Assembly (NCBI RefSeq): GCF_032854445.1 | Contig: NC_088305.1 | Span: forward strand, 15,133,606 to 15,193,605 | Direction of reading: 5' to 3' | DNA from: Liolophura sinensis | Lineage: Eukaryota > Mollusca > Polyplacophora > Chitonida > Chitonidae | DNA length: 60,000 nt | Shown: one piece after another, positions 48,501 through 60,000 of the stretch | How the letters are laid out: each line of letters begins with the position of its first letter | How positions within the stretch are numbered: the first letter of the stretch is position 1 | Notes under the pieces: model-generated | The model's database searches: none | Told to the model about the DNA's origin: nothing | The model's input: the letters and a program-made list of their open reading frames with translations, nothing else | Made by a program: the position numbers and the translations under genes

Positions 48501-51500
48501 ATGACAAACTGTCAGATTCTACTTCTGTTCACAATACATGACAAACTGTCAGATTCTACTTCTGTTCACAATACATGGCAAACTGTCAGATTCTACTTCT
48601 GTTCACAATACATGACAAACTGTCAGATTCTACTTCTGTTCACAATACATGGCAAACTGTCAGACTCTACTTCTGTTCACAATACATGACAAACTGTCAG
48701 ATTCTACTTCTGTTCACAATACATGACAAACTGTCAGATTCTACTTCTGTTCACAATACATGACAAACTGTCAGATTCTACTTCTGTTCACAATACATGG
48801 CAAACTGTCAGATTCCACTTCTGTTCACAATACATGGCAAACTGTCAGATTCTATTCTACTTCTGTTCACAATACATGGCAAACTGTCAGATTCTACTTC
48901 TGTTCACAATACATGGCAAACTGTCAGATTCTACTTCTGTTCACAATACATGACAAACTGTCAGATTCTACTTCTGTTCACAATACATGGCAAACTGTCA
49001 GATTCTACTTCTGTTCACAATACATGACAAACTGTCAGATTCTACTTCTGTTCACAATACATGACAAACTGTCAGATTCTACTTCTGTTCACAATACATG
49101 GCAAACTGTCAGATTCTACTTCTGTTCACAATACATGACAAACTGTCAGATTCTACTTCTGTTCACAATACATGACAAACTGTCAGATTCTACTTCTGTT
49201 CACAATACATGGCAAACTGTCACATTCTACTTCTGTTCACAATACATGACAAACTGTCACATTCTACTTCTGTTCACAATACATGGCAAACTGTCACATT
49301 CTACTTCTGTTCATAATACACGGCAAACATGGAACTCACTGTCAGGTTCTACTTCTGTTCACAATACACGGAACTCACTGTCAGATTCTACTTCAGTTCA
49401 CAATACATGGCAAACATGGAACTCACTGTCAGGTTCTACTTCAGTTCACAATACATGGCAAACTGTCAGGTTCTACTTCTGTTCACAATACATGGCAAAC
49501 TGTCAGATTCTATTTCTGTTCACAATACACAGCAAACTGTCTGGTTCTATTTTACTTCTGTTCACAATACATGGCAAACTGTCAGATTCTATTCTACTTC
49601 TGTTCACAATACATGGCAAACCGTCAGATTCTATTTCTGTTCACAATACATGGCAAACTGTCAGATTCTACTTCTGTTCACAATACCTGGCAAACTGTCA
49701 GATTCTACTTCTGTTCACAATACATGGCAAACTGTCACATTCTACTTCTGTTCACAATACATGGCAAACTGTCACATTCTACTTCTGTTCATAATACACG
49801 GCAAACATGGAACTCACTGTCAGGTTCTACTTCTGTTCACAATACACGGAACTCACTGTCAGATTCTACTTCAGTTCACAATACATGGCAAACATGGAAC
49901 TCACTTTCAGGTTCTACTTCTGTTCACAATACATGGCAAACTGTCAGGTTCTACTTCTGTTTACAATACATGGCAAACTGTCAGATTCTACTTCTGTTCA
50001 CAATACATGGCAAACTGTCAGACTCTACTTCTGTTCACAATACATGGCAAACTGTCAGATTCTACTTCTGTTCACAATACATGACAAACTGTCAGATTCT
50101 ACTTCTGTTCACAATACATGACAAACTGTCAGATTCTACTTCTGTTCACAATACATGGCAAACTGTCAGACTCTACTTCTGTTCACAATACATGACAAAC
50201 TGTTTGATTCTACTTCTGTTCACAATACATGGCAAACTGTCAGATTCTACTTCTGTTCACAATACATGGCAAACTGTCAGACTCTACTTCTGTTCACAAT
50301 ACATGGCAAAATGTCAGGTTCTACTTCTGTTCACAATACATGACAAACTGTCAGATTCTACTTCTGTTCACAATACATGGCAAACTGTCAGACTCTACTT
50401 CTGTTCACAATACATGACAAACTGTCAGATTCTACTTCTGTTCACAATACATGACAAACTGTCAGATTCTACTTCTGTTCACAATACATGGCAAACTGTC
50501 AGATTCTACTTCTGTTCACAATACATGACAAACTGTCACATTCTACTTCTGTTCACAATACATGACAAACTGTCAGATTCTACTTCTGTTCACAATACAT
50601 GGCAAACTGTCAGACTCTACTTCTGTTCACAATACATGGCAAACTGTCAGATTCTACTTCTGTTCACAATACATGGCAAACTGTCAGATTCTACTTCTGT
50701 TCACAATACATGACAAACTGTCACATTCTACTTCTGTTCACAATACATGACAAACTGTCAGATTCTACTTCTGTTCACAATACATGACAAACTGTCAGAT
50801 TCTACTTCTGTTCACAATACATGACAAACTGTCAGATTCTACTTCTGTTCACAATACATGGCAAACTGTCAGACTCTACTTCTGTTCACAATACATGACA
50901 AACTGTCACATTCTACTTCTGTTCACAATACATGACAAACTGTCAGATTCTACTTCTGTTCACAATACATGACAAACTGTCAGATTCTACTTCTGTTCAC
51001 AATACATGGCAAACTGTCAGATTCTACTTCTGTTCACAATACATGGCAAACTGTCAGATTCTATTCTACTTCTGTTCACAATACATGGCAAACTGTCAGA
51101 TTCTACTTCTGTTCACAATACATGGCAAACTGTCAGATTCTACTTCTGTTCACAATACATGACAAACTGTCAGATTCTACTTCTGTTCACAATACATGGC
51201 AAACTGTCAGATTCTACTTCTGTTCACAATACATGACAAACTGTCAGATTCTACTTCTGTTCACAATACATGACAAACTGTCAGATTCTACTTCTGTTCA
51301 CAATACATGGCAAACTGTCAGATTCTACTTCTGTTCACAATACATGACAAACTGTCAGATTCTACTTCTGTTCACAATACATGACAAACTGTCAGATTCT
51401 ACTTCTGTTCACAATACATGGCAAACTGTCACATTCTACTTCTGTTCACAATACATGACAAACTGTCACATTCTACTTCTGTTCACAATACATGGCAAAC

Positions 51501-54187
51501 TGTCACATTCTACTTCTGTTCATAATACACGGCAAACATGGAACTCACTGTCAGGTTCTACTTCTGTTCACAATACACGGAACTCACTGTCAGATTCTAC
51601 TTCAGTTCACAATACATGGCAAACATGGAACTCACTGTCAGGTTCTACTTCAGTTCACAATACATGGCAAACTGTCAGGTTCTACTTCTGTTCACAATAC
51701 ATGGCAAACTGTCAGATTCTATTTCTGTTCACAATACACAGCAAACTGTCTGGTTCTATTTTACTTCTGTTCACAATACATGGCAAACTGTCAGATTCTA
51801 TTCTACTTCTGTTCACAATACATGGCAAACCGTCAGATTCTATTTCTGTTCACAATACATGGCAAACTGTCAGATTCTACTTCTGTTCACAATACATGGC
51901 AAACTGTCAGATTCTACTTCTGTTCACAATACATGGCAAACTGTCACATTCTACTTCTGTTCACAATACATGGCAAACTGTCACATTCTACTTCTGTTCA
52001 TAATACACGGCAAACATGGAACTCACTGTCAGGTTCTACTTCTGTTCACAATACACGGAACTCACTGTCAGATTCTACTTCAGTTCACAATACATGGCAA
52101 ACATGGAACTCACTGTCAGGTTCTACTTCTGTTCACAATACATGGCAAACTGTCAGGTTCTACTTCTGTTCACAATACATGGCAAACTGTCCGATTCTAC
52201 TTCTGTTCACAATACATGACAAACTGTCAGATTCTACTTCTGTTCACAATACATGACAAACTGTCAGATTCTACTTCTGTTCACAATACATGGCAAACTG
52301 TCAGACTCTACTTCTGTTCACAATACATGACAAACTGTCTGATTCTACTTCTGTTCACAATACATGGCAAACTGTCACATTCTACTTCTGTTCACAATAC
52401 ATGGCAAACTGTCAGACTCTACTTCTGTTCACAATACATGGCAAAATGTCAGATTCTACTTCTGTTCACAATACATGACAAACTGTCAGATTCTACTTCT
52501 GTTCACAATACATGGCAAACTGTCAGACTCTACTTCTGTTCACAATACATGACAAACTGTCAGATTCTACTTCTGTTCACAATACATGACAAACTGTCAG
52601 ATTCTACTTCTGTTCACAATACATGGCAAACTGTCAGATTCTACTTCTGTTCACAATACATGACAAACTGTCAGATTCCACTTCTGTTCACAATACATGA
52701 CAAACTGTCAGATTCTACTTCTGTTCACAATACATGGCAAACTGTCAGACTCTACTTCTGTTCACAATACATGGCAAACTGTCACATTCTACTTCTGTTC
52801 ACAATACATGACAAACTGTCAGATTCTACTTCTGTTCACAATACATGACAAACTGTCACATTCTACTTCTGTTCACAATACATGACAAACTGTCAGATTC
52901 TACTTCTGTTCACAATACATGACAAACTGTCAGATTCTACTTCTGTTCACAATACATGACAAACTGTCAGATTCTACTTCTGTTCACAATACATGGCAAA
53001 CTGTCAGACTCTACTTCTGTTCACAATACATGACAAACTGTCAGATTCTACTTCTGTTCACAATACATGACAAACTGTCAGATTCTACTTCTGTTCACAA
53101 TACATGACAAACTGTCAGATTCTACTTCTGTTCACAATACATGGCAAACTGTCAGATTCCACTTCTGTTCACAATACATGGCAAACTGTCAGATTCTATT
53201 CTACTTCTGTTCACAATACATGGCAAACTGTCAGATTCTACTTCTGTTCACAATACATGGCAAACTGTCAGATTCTACTTCTGTTCACAATACATGACAA
53301 ACTGTCAGATTCTACTTCTGTTCACAATACATGGCAAACTGTCAGATTCTACTTCTGTTCACAATACATGACAAACTGTCAGATTCTACTTCTGTTCACA
53401 ATACATGACAAACTGTCAGATTCTACTTCTGTTTACAATACATGACAAACTGTCAGATTCTACTTCTGTTCACAATACATGGCAAACTGTCAGATTCTAC
53501 TTCTGTTCACAATACATGGCAAACTGTCAGATTCTACTTCTGTTCACAATACATGGCAAACTGTCAGATTCTACTTCTGTTCACAATACATGACAAACTG
53601 TCAGATTCCACTTCTGTTCACAATACATGGCAAACTGTCAGATTCCACTTCTGTTCACAATACATGACAAACTGTCACATTCTACTTCAGTTCACAATAC
53701 ATGACAAACTGTCAGATTCTACTTCTGTTCACAATACATGGCAAACTGTCAGATTCTACTTCTGTTCACAATACATGGCAAACTGTCAGATTCCACTTCT
53801 GTTCACAATACATGGCAAAGTGTCACATTCTACTTCTGCTCATAATACACGGCAAACATGGAACTCACTGTCAGATTCTACTTTAGTTCACAATACATGG
53901 CAAACTGTCAGATTCCACTTCTGTTCACAATACATGGCAAAGTGTCACATTATACTTCTGCTCATAATACACGGCAAACATGGAACTCACTGTCAGGTTC
54001 TACTTCTGTTCACAATACATGGCAAACTGTCAGGTTCTACTTCTGTTCATAATACACGGCAAACATGGAACTCACTGTCAGACTCTACTTCTGTTCACAG
54101 TATATGGCAAACTGTCAGATTCTACTTCTGTTCACAATACACGGCAAATTGTCAGATTCTACTTCTGTTCACAATACATGGCAAACA
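45530..54187. repeat. 8.7-kb array of a 37-bp unit (about 234 copies) with 2209-bp higher-order repeats
   Basis: The unit is CAGATTCTACTTCTGTTCAC plus AATACATGGCAAACTGT. Common variants are ACATGG/ACATGA, CAGATT/CACATT/CAGACT/CAGGTT, a 5-bp insertion (ATTCTATTCTAC) and a distinctive cluster with CATGGAACTCACTGTCAGG. Distinctive markers recur at exactly 2209 bp: CATAATACAC at 49312 and 51521, CTGGTTCTATTTTAC at 49541 and 51750, TTTACAATAC at 47751 and 49960. This defines copies near 47590-49798, 49799-52007 and 52008-53700; the third has lost two units (offset 2135 bp afterwards). Plus-strand frames of up to 476 codons arise because the unit has no stop except where ACATGA supplies TGA. These are not taken as genes. 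Confidence 0.97.
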
Positions 54188-54954
54188 CAGAACATTTCTG
54201 CCATAATGCTGTGTCCAGGGTTCAAGCTTATATGCGTTAAATTATCAAAAATATAAAAAAAAATATCAGGACCAACAGTATAAATAATTCAGGCTGTATC
54301 AAAATTAAAATGACTCTTGTATGTATTACATCCTTAATTAGGTTTACATTCATATTGAATATTTCATATTTTATATCTAGTTTAAGGTTCACATCAGGTT
54401 TAAGCCTGTTCTTGAGGCCTTCCATGGTATATGTACAGCTGCAAAGTGCATGGAGCCCACTATGTAGAGTAAGGCCACAGTCATCATTCACTTGTTTGTT
54501 CCAGGGGTCTTACACTACCACAATAGAGCAACATCGCCATTATCTATAGAGTACATGAATGCGACCTGATTCCAGCACCAGAATCAGGGCATGGTATATG
54601 TATATGTAGATCAGTCTTCTTCAACCACTCACATTGTAGCTTATTACTCTGAGGCTGGAGTCAGTTGTTATTCCTGTGTCTCAGTGCTACATGTAATCAG
54701 GTGACCTGTACTGGCATTAAAAGTCAATATTTATGAATAGTTCCTATTTCCCTATTGTTGTACGTGTATGTCCACATTAATCTGCAAATATCCAGAAAAT
54801 TAGTGCTATAGACATTGTTAAACGCTTAAGTGTTATGGGAACTGGCCTGACAATTACTGACTAGGAGTATCCATCTGAGTTAACAGTCACAGATTCTACC
54901 AATACTGACCAAAAATGTCCGACCTGTATTTCATATCTGACTTAGGACACTTCC
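54188..54954. other. Single-copy DNA, no gene seen
   Basis: Unique AT-rich spacer between two arrays. Frames of 84 (minus) and 79 (plus) codons overlap near 54240-54550 and show no recognised domain. Confidence 0.55.
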
Positions 54955-56968
54955 AGACAGACATGTACAGTGAAAGCTCCAGCTTGTTCTGTAATTGTAC
55001 CTGATGCAACCTAATCCTAAACAGGTAAAATAAACAAGACATTCACAGTGAAAGCTTCGGCCTGTTCTGTAACTGTACCTGATACAAACTAATCCTAAAC
55101 AGGTAAAATAAACAAGACATTCATAGTGAAAGCTCCGGCCTGTCTTGTAACTGTACCTGATGCAACCTAATCCTAAACAGGTAAAATAAACAAGACATTC
55201 AAAGTGAAAGCTCCGGCCTGTCTTGTAATTGTACATGGTGCAACCTAATCCTAAACAGGTAAAATAAACAAGACATTCACAGTGAAAGCTCCGGCCTGTC
55301 TTGTAACTGTACCTGATGCAACCTAATCCTAAACAGGTAAAATAAACAAGACATTCATAGTGAAAGCTCTGGCCTGTCTTGTAACTGTACCTGATGCAAC
55401 CTAATCCTAAACAGGTAAAATCAACAAGACATTTACAGTGAAAGCTCCGGCCTGTCTTGTAACTGTACCTGATGCAACCTAATCCTAAACAGGTAAAATA
55501 AACAAGACATTCAAAGTGAAAGTTCCAGCCTGTTCTGTGACTGTATCTGATGCAACCTAATCCTAAACAGGTAAAATAAACAAGGCATTCAAAGTGAAAG
55601 CTCCAGCCTGTTCTGTAACTGTACCTGATGCAACCTAATCCTAAACAGGTAAAATAAACAAGACATTCAAAGTGAAAGCTCCAGCCTGTTCTGTAACTGT
55701 ACCTGATGCAACCTAATCCTAAACAGGTAAAATAAACAAGACATTCAAAGTGAAAGCTCCGGCCTGTCTTGTAATTGTACATGGTGCAACCTAATCCTAA
55801 ACAGGTAAAATAAACAAGACATTCAAAGTGAAAGCTCCGGCCTGTCTTGTAACTGTACCTGATGCAACCTAATCCTAAACAGGTAAAATAAACAAGACAT
55901 TCATAGTGAAAGCTCCAGCCTGTTCTGTAACTGTACCTGATGCAACCTAATCCTAAACAGGTAAAATAAACAAGACATTCAAAGTGAAAGCTCCGGCCTG
56001 TCTTGTAACTGTACCTGATGCAACCTAATCCTAAACAGGTAAAATAAACAAGACATTCAAAGTGAAAGCTCCGGCCTGTCTTGTAACTGTACCTGATGCA
56101 ACCTAATCCTAAACAGGTAAAATAAACAAGACATTCAAAGTGAAAGCTCCGGCCTGTTCTGTAATTATACATGGTGCAACCTAATCCTAAACAGGTAAAA
56201 TAAACAAGACATTCACAGTGAAAGCTCCGGCCTGATCTGTAATTGTACCTGATGCAACCTAACCCTAAACAGGTAAAATAAACAAGACATTCAAAGTGAA
56301 AACTCCAGCCTGTCTTGTAACTGTACCTGATGCAACCTAATCCTAAACAGGTAAAATAAACAAGACATTCATAGTGAAAGCTCCGGCCTGTCTTGTAACT
56401 GTACCTGATGCAACCTAATCCTAAACAGGTAAAATAAACAAGACATTCACAGTGAAAGCTCCGGCCTGTCTTGTAACTGTACCTGATGCAACCTAATCCT
56501 AAACAGGTAAAATAAACAAGACATTCAAAGTGAAAACTCCTGCCTGTCTTGTAACTGTACCTGATGCAACCTAATCCTAAACAGGTAAAATAAACAAGAC
56601 ATTCACAGTGAAAGCTCCAGCCTGTCCTGTAATTGTACCTGATGCAACCTAATCCTAAACAGGTAAAATAAACAAGACATTCATAGTGAAAGCTCCGGCC
56701 TGTCTTGTAACTGTACCTGATGCAACCTAATCCTAAACAGGTAAAATAAACAAGACATTCAAAGTGAAAGCTCCGGCCTGTCTTGTAACTGTACCTGATG
56801 CAACCTAATCCTAAACAGGTAAAATAAACAAGACATTCATAGTGAAAGCTCCAGCCTGTTCTGTAACTGTACCTGATGCAACCTAATCCTAAACAGGTAA
56901 AATAAACAAGACATTCACAGTGAAAGCTCCAGCCCGTTCTGTAACTGTACCTGATGCACTTTAATCCT
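54955..56968. repeat. 78-bp tandem array, about 26 copies, stop-free on the minus strand
   Basis: AATCCTAAACAGGTAAAATA starts recur every 78 bp (for example 55019 and 55097). The unit also has GACATTCACAGTGAAAGCTC and TGTAACTGTACCTGATGCAA. Since 78 is a multiple of three and no unit has a minus-strand stop in one frame, that frame is open across the whole array, about 2 kb. The portion with an ATG is 54931-56172 (413 codons), a 26-residue repeat containing TGRSFHFECLVYFTCLGLGC. Variable sites change residues (F, Y or C after H) as freely as expected without selection, and no exon signals were seen, so a gene is not claimed. Confidence 0.96.
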
Positions 56969-56973
56969 AAACT

Positions 56974-57075
56974 GGCTTCCTCTCTGGCTGTAAGTGGGAA
57001 GGCTTGTCAGCAACCTGCGGATGGTCGTGGGTTTCCTCCTACCATAATGCAGTCAATCAAATAAATAAATAAATC
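56974..57075 (+). mobile_element. SINE-like family A, fragment abutting the 78-bp array
   Basis: GGCTTCCTCTCTGGCTGTAA, GTGGGAAGGC, CAGCAACCTGCGGATGGTCG, CTACCATAATGC, then TCAATCAAATAAATAAATAA. Head and much of the 3' segment are missing. It begins within a few bases of the last 78-bp unit. Confidence 0.87.
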
Positions 57076-58521
57076 TAAACCAAAATAAAGCAGAATGACT
57101 GACTCTATCATGCACTGATCTTTTTCTTTTATTAGATAGTGCTATCTTGCCATTTAATGAACAAAAAATGTCAAAATTATTTTACTCTCACAACTACGTT
57201 TAATCGCATGCTTAAGGATTGCAGAGTATGCAGACTTCATATGTTTTGGAGCGGTGAATCATTACGGCAGAGGAAATGTTGAGCTATGATGGTAAAAAAC
57301 TTCCTTGGTCTTTGATATGCAAATCACTACCATCTATAGCCTATCTGTGTACTATGGGTGGCTACTGCAACCCTATGATTGATCAAAAACTTTAACAAAA
57401 CTGGACACCGACAGCATCTGATCCCCCTTTCCTTACTTCACACAAGCGGGCTAAAAAGTGGTAAGCAGGCTTTCATTTAAATCACCCATTTTTTTTCTTT
57501 CCAAAACCAGCCCTAATCTGTGCAGACTTTATTGTGCTCAATTTTAATGAACACGGTTGATTATTTAAGGTTTCATTCATCACCATCATTCATATAAAGT
57601 GGGCAAACCCCAAACACTCTTAATACAATATGGATTGTACATTCACCAACTACAACAGAGCTTTATTGAACATAATAATGTAGAGGACAAAGTTTAATAT
57701 CCTATCTTGGCCCACGAAATTGAATTTGCCACTGGGGGAAATATTAGACGCATGCAGAAAATCAATCTGGATTTTACATACTTGAGGCTTTGCCTGATTT
57801 TGACAAGCTCTATATCTGACTGTGCTGAAGACCTCTATTCCTATGGGTGTTTGTCAAAACAGACAGTGTCAGTCTCTCAAAGACAAGAGCTAAGGGTTCA
57901 CATCAGACTCGCCCGTGGGGCATTGAGCAGATATGAAAATCACAGCTCTATACAAAAGTCAAGTGGACCTTGATCTGTGCAGTACCCCCCTATCAATCTA
58001 AGCATACAATTCCCCAGACAGGTTCCGTGGACTCAAGCGAAATGCGTTTTATCTTTGCCCCGGCTGCCCGCCAATCATCCAATCAGGAAAATTGACCAGA
58101 AGGAACAGGTCAGTGTGGAGAATTAGCCACATCGGATAGTTTACAACTCCAATCAAATCTACTTCGTCGGAAAGTGGAGACGGGCAGGTGGCGGACCAGA
58201 GTCTAGGAAGCTAATGAGACTAAACAGGTCATAAGGCATCAGGTGTGAGGCGTGTACAGTGGTTAAGAATTAGCCAAGGAGAGCCTGTAGATCATAAAAT
58301 ATGACATATTTGTTATCTTGGTAATATATTTAGAACAAGTGTATATTACAACTATAAATTAGAAGCTGTGAAATCAGTTTGCCTCGTTTACATGATTTGT
58401 TGTTTTCTCTAACTTCACCACTGAACTGACTAAGAAGATATCACTCCCTTCAGCTTCTGCCTTAACTTTATTAACACACATACAGCAAAAAAATTAGTGA
58501 AGAGCAGGAGGACTTGGTGGT
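57076..58521. other. Single-copy DNA, possible regulatory segments, no gene assigned
   Basis: Unique sequence. 57513-57600 (with TTTAATGAACACGG and GATTATTTAAGG) and 57990-58250 (with CCAATCATCCAATCAGG) are less repetitive and could be conserved noncoding DNA. An 88-codon plus frame at 57707-57973 has no recognised domain. Confidence 0.45.
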
Positions 58522-58668
58522 GTGTCATGCCTGGTGTCTTCTGCATGATACTTCAGTCAGGCAGCACCGCTTAGGCTGCCTAGACTTGCCCTACTGCAAG
58601 AAGTCATAGTATGTGTATCAACACCTAATGACTCCTTTTCAACATATGAATGAAGAACGACTGTACAT
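58522..58668 (+). mobile_element. SINE-like family C, diverged partial copy
   Basis: Plus strand: CATGCCTGGTGTCTTCTGCA, TGATACTTCAGTCAGGCAGC, ACACCTAATGACTCCTTTTC, AACATATGAATGAAGAACGA. Both ends are eroded. Confidence 0.75.
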
Positions 58669-58864
58669 ACATCTGCAATTTGCTGACAGACCTTCCCCAC
58701 GTATATCTTTCATGGTATTTAATATGCTAGCATCGCAATTGGAAACAAAAACAGTGCCAGCAAAAAACATGTCCTAACTACCATGTACATATCTAGGTCT
58801 ATGTCAGTATATCTCTGAACCCTGAGTGCCTGTACTCAGCAAACCCCTACACAGCCATCTGGAA

Positions 58865-58865
<1 letters not shown>

Positions 58866-58918
<53 letters not shown>
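58866..58918. repeat. (TG)n microsatellite
   Basis: About 26 uninterrupted TG dinucleotides. Confidence 0.97.
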
Positions 58919-58919
<1 letters not shown>

Positions 58920-60000
58920 GAGTTTCTTTGAAGGTATTTTAATTCATGCATAATACCTTTTCAACATTTTCACTTTAAAAAATGAATTCTTGCCACAAAT
59001 ATGTACATGTAGGTCAAAGTTCAGTTCAGCATCAAAATTATTGTCAAGAATTTAACATTTAACCTTTTTAAATGATCATTCTGCTTGACAAGAGTTAAAA
59101 TGGAGACACTGCTAGATCAGGGGTGAAAATGTTTGGTCACGTATTCACTTGATGTTTTAAAGAGCAAGACCTCAACTCTGACCCATGTCATCGTGAAGAT
59201 GACTTTGCACAATGCTAATATACACAATTTCTGAAATGATTGTTCGATGTGCCTCTGTTTTTATACACAACCATTTTGCTCCACAATAATATCATATTAA
59301 ATTTTCGTCCAGGTTATAATGCATCCTGCTTGAAATAGAAAACTTTTTGTCCCCTGAAGATGAGTAGACATGACTAAATGTTTGATAACATCCTTCTACC
59401 AAAGTTGAATAAGCGATAAACAAATGGAAGACACGATGTACCATACCCTTGTGTTACAAAACTCTAATTTTGTAATAAATCTGGCTGGGTACATATATTC
59501 TAGGGTATTGACTGTAATTTTGGGGGAAAAAGTTTTGATGTTCCAGTCATTATGGCACTTAGCCACATTGCTGTCAACACGCGTCCTCGGGGCATTCTTT
59601 TATCCCATAAAAACACGTCAACCACCGTTACTTCTAGCAGAAGAAAACCCGATGAAAAATTCATGGCTGGCTCGGCCTGCCAGCTATCGTGTTCAAATGC
59701 TACATTACGCAGAGCAGCAATCTTGCGCTACGTACCATAAAAGGCTACACTGCTATCTTATGAATAATTCATGAGTTGCTGGCGAGTTGCATGGCAAGAT
59801 ATAAAATCCATCTACTCAAGCACAACACAGGTAAAAAACATCTTTAATTGCATACAAGTTTTGATTTATGACTTTCTCTTCTGAACCTTATAAATATGTT
59901 TCTCCAGGTGGAAATGTCATTTCTTAAAAAAAAATAATGAAATTTAGAACATAGGCCCATTTTAATGCCATAATATTAATGCAAGAACTTTCAGAGATTA
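58919..60000. other. AT-rich single-copy DNA with a possible regulatory segment at 59550-59775
   Basis: Most is unremarkable AT-rich sequence. From 59550 to 59775 the base composition is more even and two small palindromes occur: TTTTATCCCATAAAA (59598-59612) and ATGAATAATTCAT (near 59760-59772). Both resemble homeodomain-type sites. A 116-codon plus frame (59424-59774) covers this stretch but shows no recognised domain and runs through AT-rich sequence at its start. Confidence 0.45.

Noticed and set aside
1-54187. 74-bp unit as a dimer of the 37-bp unit (74 = 2 x 37)
   Set aside because: The two halves of the 74-bp unit do not resemble each other or the 37-bp unit.
45560-54256. Long plus-strand frames (up to 476 codons) as repetitive proteins
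   Set aside because: All are cycles of the 37-bp unit in different frames, ending where ACATGA gives TGA. Simultaneously open frames argue against selection for one.
1-60000. Autonomous retrotransposon or viral coding sequence
   Set aside because: No reverse transcriptase, integrase, transposase or capsid-like frame is visible on either strand.

Overview
This window looks like intergenic or intronic DNA from a eukaryotic nuclear genome, most likely a marine lophotrochozoan such as a mollusc (the exact group cannot be read from the sequence). The reasons are: AT-rich single-copy DNA; no dense, operon-like coding; many short dispersed elements with RNA polymerase III-type A and B boxes and A/T-rich or (CACT)n tails; abundant microsatellites; and very large tandem arrays. 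No protein-coding gene could be identified with confidence. The long open frames here are almost all by-products of stop-free tandem repeats.

Layout. 1-2607: 74-bp satellite, cut by the window edge. 3440-4375: old degenerate ~34-bp repeat with a 349-bp internal duplication. 6553-7659: 29-bp minisatellite. 9.1-28.0 kb: AT-rich single-copy DNA with many SINE-like copies, one possible promoter/start site near 16.5 kb and one MITE-like element (16.73-17.29 kb). 29010-30028: 32-bp minisatellite. 30-43 kb: more single-copy DNA and SINEs, with the best candidate for genic signal (a GC-richer segment at 35.33-36.0 kb). 43231-43884: 38/40-bp array with a fold-back at its left edge. 45530-54187: an 8.7-kb array of a 37-bp unit, partly organised as ~2209-bp higher-order copies. 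54955-56968: 78-bp array, stop-free for about 2 kb on the minus strand. 57-60 kb: single-copy DNA with possible conserved noncoding segments.

Dispersed elements fall into three SINE-like families. Family A (full copies at 40919-41195 and 44551-44787) and family B (full copy at 22847-23176) have clear tRNA-derived heads; family C (e.g. 18916-19288) has a head that is less clear. All three appear to share a related ~45-bp 3' segment, which suggests a common retrotransposition partner or a conserved SINE domain.

No genes can be shown to work together here. The noteworthy biology is repeat dynamics: six minisatellite/satellite arrays with unrelated units within 60 kb, four with visible higher-order or block duplications, plus a few segments with clustered transcription-factor-like motifs that could be distal regulatory DNA. 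Identities were judged by eye; no alignment or database search was run.
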